Positions 5,910-8,566 of a stretch of 8,566 nucleotides of DNA are shown here, one piece after another. Source of the DNA: Deltaproteobacteria bacterium. GTDB taxonomy: Bacteria; Desulfobacterota; GWC2-55-46. Positions within the stretch are counted from its first letter, which is position 1; every line of letters starts with the position of its first letter. The notes beneath the pieces were generated by a model that did not search any database, was not told the DNA's origin, and worked only from the letters and a program-made list of their open reading frames with translations. The stretch is taken from positions 1-8,566 of the forward strand of contig JAKAIQ010000082.1 in the NCBI GenBank assembly GCA_021825035.1, in the 5' to 3' direction. Both the position numbers and the translations under genes were made by a program.

Positions 5910-5938
5910 TTTACTTTCGTATTCTTTTTGCTTAAAAT
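5910..5938 (+). promoter_or_regulatory. Candidate promoter of the large AT-rich gene
   Basis: TTTACT (5910-5915), a 17-base spacer and TAAAAT (5933-5938) resemble a sigma-70 promoter, placed between the upstream terminator and ATG 5973. The whole stretch is AT-rich, so chance matches are likely; the position is the main support. Confidence 0.4.
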
Positions 5939-5972
5939 AATCTCAATTATACGCTCCCTTAAGTTACATCCT

Positions 5973-8566
5973 ATGTCCACCTCTAAATCAAAAATTTCAG
6001 AATTAGCTGCCGACTTAGCCAATTATAATCCTTTTATAACTATTTCACGCGTTGCAGGCTTACTTACAGTTCCAAAATTTCAAGCCAATTTTATTCGACT
6101 TGAAGCTTTAGTACATTTGGCAGTGGCATATTGTGCCGGCAATAAGAAACCAGATTATAATGATCTGGAAAAATGGTTAAATCATTATTTGGGCGAAACT
6201 AATTTTGCATTAATGGAAGATCCCGTTGAGGATGTTTTTTTGACCAACATTGAGACATCTGATGGAAATCGCCGGATTTTTGAAGGTGGATGGGAATCAA
6301 GCGATTACTCCCTTCAGATAATGATAGAGACCCTCTTAACATTTCTCTATCGAAAAGAAAATGCCTCGTTAATCAAAGCCATTTATGCCTTGATTCGATT
6401 AAGTGACTGTGTGGCTGATAGATTAGGTCTTGAAAGATGGCATGCCGAATCATCCACTGATAAAGATTTTTTGCCCGTGACGCATTCTCTCAATATAAAG
6501 GCGAGAGAAAGAGCCGTGGCTTTTTCCCTTCAGGATCTCGAAAAAATAGGTGTTACAAGAGAAACAATCGCTCCATTTATAATGGGCGATGATTATAAGA
6601 GAAGACTTGTTTCGGAGGCAATAGAAGATTCTTCTCTTCATAGGTATCCGCTCGTTGAAATTAATAACTCCATCATCTTAGCCTTGCCGCAGTCAGTGAG
6701 CCCCGCAATTCGGCAATTTGTCTTATCCATCTTACGAGAGGCGGGTCATTTATCAGCTTTTTCGGACGCTTTAACAGCAAGACAAGCCAAGCAATTAGAA
6801 AAGGATGCTTTATCAGAAATAAAAAAAGATTCGGAATCACTGCAACTACCTTCGCCGCATGAAAAACCACTGCCCCCTCCGTTTCACAGTTGGCTGCTTC
6901 GTTACGATTTAAATAAATATATTCATATTGTCTTATTGCATGACAATCTCGATTGGCTAGAAGAAGAAGGATTTTCTAGCATATTAGAATATCCTGAAGT
7001 ATTGCGAAAAGGTTTAGAAAAATATCTTAATGAAGTAGCCATTTTTTGCAAAAGTAAATCAGATTATGCGGATGGAATGACCTTGGTAGTCATGGGTGGA
7101 CTTGGCCGAGGTTTTTCTTTTCATTTTGACTCATGGCCCAACGACTGGGGATTTGCAGACATCCGTCTTTCAGATCTTCTTGTATTAGCTAAAGGGGTTG
7201 ACCAGCCCATAAAGGAATACTTTAAAAGCATCGCTCAAAAAAGATGGGCCGAGAAGGAGGGAGTAGAATTTCATAGTTCAGATGGCAGCTTTAACTTTTA
7301 TTGCTATTGGAAGCGGACAAATTTCCAGCTTATTCCCAGAGATGTGCCCGTCGCTAACGGAACTATGATTTCAATGCTCAGCGACTTTATGTTGCCAATA
7401 CGTCAGGAGATACGTCAACAGGTAGATCGGCATCTTTTGAAAACAATTTCAGGAAGACTTGAGCGTGTTGTACGGCATGGTCAGGATGCCTATTTTGAAT
7501 CGATGAAGAACCGACCTATTTACGTTAGCATCACAAGAATACGTATTGGAATATTAGCCGGGGTTGTGGAAACGTCGAGAGGATCATCCTGGCTTGTTAT
7601 AAAACCAAGCAATAGGGATGAAGATGAACCCATAAGACATTTTTTATATGAAATCTGGACTGGTTTTCTTAGTCTATATGAAAACCTGCTAATAGAAATA
7701 GAAGCAAAATTCCCATCATTATTAAACGACCCTATAGAAGTTCGGTTAAATTTCGGCGATGTGATATTCCCCAAGGAATATTCAAAAAATGGAGAGGATG
7801 AAAATTTTATCGACTCCCAGATATTAATTAATCATAACCTTCATTTGGCTGTAATTAAGCTGCCAGAAAAATTATTTTTAAAATTTCAGCAGCCCGAAAA
7901 TGTGGGCGAGAAATTTATATTACGAGCAATTGCACAGGCAGTTTTAAGTTTATATAGAGGAGTTACGGTTGATAAAGATGACCCTATTATCGAAGAGATA
8001 TTATGTAAAATAATGAACAATAGTGGCATGCGCATTATCCACCTATTCCAAGCAAATTCTGCCATGGATTTAGTGATGATGCGTCAGGAAAACAAGCATT
8101 TTCTTCTTTCTCACGAGGATTTTGTTTTTTCAAAACTTAAATTAGCAGAAGGATGCATTGAAGATAATATTACCGAGTTGCATTCAAAGGAAAAGTGCAA
8201 TGTTTTTCTCAACAAATTAGCCGAAAAAATATGGCGGCAGTTGCGTGAGTTGCTTCATCAATTTGATAGAGGCTCTGTCATTGGGCATTCCCTATCTGTT
8301 CATGAGTCGGTTATTCAAGACCGTGAACATTGGAGACGAACAGCCCAAGCGGTAATAGCCCTGCACTCTTCCATGGATGATGTTTACTCTGTCGCTTTGA
8401 AAAGAGAAAGTGACCGTAACCATGTAGCCCTGTCAGCACGGACTATTATTGAAATGGCTATATGCGAATGCCCGGCTTCTGGCGGTCGATTATTATCTCA
8501 ATGGGATCTAGATATGCTGTTGGCGAAGGCTGCATTGCTTTTTGAGGTTGCTGGCGATTCTGACGC
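5973..8566 (+). CDS. Very large uncharacterised protein, 3' end beyond the window (at least 864 residues)
   Basis: A single frame runs from ATG 5973 to the right edge without a stop, 864 full codons, in AT-rich sequence where stops would be frequent by chance. It is therefore a real gene. ATG 5973 is the first ATG after an in-frame TGA at 5907; no clear ribosome binding site precedes it. I do not recognise the family. The protein is soluble-looking, with no signal peptide or membrane helices and no Walker A, helicase, Cas or nuclease motif that I can find. Distinctive segments are FITISRVAGLL near the N-terminus, GGLGRGFSFHFDSWPNDWGF (about 375-395), FYCYWKRTNFQLIPRDVP (about 440-460), and a helical end with ARTIIEMAICECPASGG (about 821-837). 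The last resembles loosely the helical regions of HEPN-type proteins, which is only an impression. Codon use is unlike the genes at the left, which suggests horizontal transfer. Position next to element genes makes accessory or defence cargo possible, unproven. Confidence 0.8.
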   Translation, partial: MSTSKSKISELAADLANYNPFITISRVAGLLTVPKFQANFIRLEALVHLAVAYCAGNKKPDYNDLEKWLNHYLGETNFALMEDPVEDVFLTNIETSDGNRRIFEGGWESSDYSLQIMIETLLTFLYRKENASLIKAIYALIRLSDCVADRLGLERWHAESSTDKDFLPVTHSLNIKARERAVAFSLQDLEKIGVTRETIAPFIMGDDYKRRLVSEAIEDSSLHRYPLVEINNSIILALPQSVSPAIRQFVLSILREAGHLSAFSDALTARQAKQLEKDALSEIKKDSESLQLPSPHEKPLPPPFHSWLLRYDLNKYIHIVLLHDNLDWLEEEGFSSILEYPEVLRKGLEKYLNEVAIFCKSKSDYADGMTLVVMGGLGRGFSFHFDSWPNDWGFADIRLSDLLVLAKGVDQPIKEYFKSIAQKRWAEKEGVEFHSSDGSFNFYCYWKRTNFQLIPRDVPVANGTMISMLSDFMLPIRQEIRQQVDRHLLKTISGRLERVVRHGQDAYFESMKNRPIYVSITRIRIGILAGVVETSRGSSWLVIKPSNRDEDEPIRHFLYEIWTGFLSLYENLLIEIEAKFPSLLNDPIEVRLNFGDVIFPKEYSKNGEDENFIDSQILINHNLHLAVIKLPEKLFLKFQQPENVGEKFILRAIAQAVLSLYRGVTVDKDDPIIEEILCKIMNNSGMRIIHLFQANSAMDLVMMRQENKHFLLSHEDFVFSKLKLAEGCIEDNITELHSKEKCNVFLNKLAEKIWRQLRELLHQFDRGSVIGHSLSVHESVIQDREHWRRTAQAVIALHSSMDDVYSVALKRESDRNHVALSARTIIEMAICECPASGGRLLSQWDLDMLLAKAALLFEVAGDSD

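Noticed and set aside
6450..7774. Minus-strand frames 6450-6641, 6673-6870 and 7520-7774
   Set aside because: They lie antisense within the uninterrupted large + strand frame, are short, and have no recognisable content.
1..8566. CRISPR array or cas operon, prompted by the Cas4-like nuclease
   Set aside because: No regularly spaced repeats of 25-40 bases and no other Cas protein were seen on either strand.

Overview
The window looks like the left junction of a bacterial chromosome with an integrated or accessory element. The taxon cannot be fixed from this sequence. Bacterial signs are Shine-Dalgarno sites, an ATPase and nuclease of bacterial mobile-element type, and a Rho-independent terminator. 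Base composition changes in steps. The left end (1-1733) is clearly GC-rich, the middle (about 2820-5850) is intermediate, and the TPR gene (1968-2729) and right end (5880-8566) are AT-rich with many TTA, AAA, ATA and ATT codons. That mosaic suggests parts with different histories.

Region 1 (2-1733, + strand) holds two tandem, clearly paralogous genes for GNAT/FemAB-like acyltransferases; the first runs off the left edge. Region 2 (1734-1967) is non-coding. It contains what looks like the 3' end of a tRNA (T-arm, acceptor 3' half, CCA) on the minus strand without its 5' half, plus short direct repeats. This is the arrangement expected of an attachment-site remnant: element to the right, chromosome to the left.

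Region 3 (1968-4144, - strand) holds an ST7-like tetratricopeptide protein and a VirD4/TraG-like ATPase with no membrane segment. Region 4 (4145-4279) is a divergent intergenic region with a perfect GC hairpin flanked by direct repeats. Region 5 (4280-5846, + strand) is a tight three-gene operon: a RadC-like JAMM protein, a small protein with a Gly/Asn linker and an SSB-like Ile-Pro-Phe C-terminus, and a Cas4/RecB-like PD-(D/E)XK nuclease with four Cys. All three have near-identical strong ribosome binding sites, and a clear terminator closes the operon at 5857-5880.

Region 6 (5973-8566, + strand) is one uninterrupted reading frame of at least 864 codons that runs off the right edge. It is easily missed because no stop lies in the window. 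I do not recognise its family. It is AT-rich, has its own candidate promoter, and is the best candidate here for an undescribed large protein, possibly accessory cargo of the element.

In working terms, the ATPase (DNA translocation or transfer), the RadC-like protein, the small SSB-tip-like protein and the nuclease look like a DNA-handling module of a mobile element. The TPR protein and the very large protein look like cargo. No integrase, relaxase, cas1/cas2 or CRISPR array is visible.
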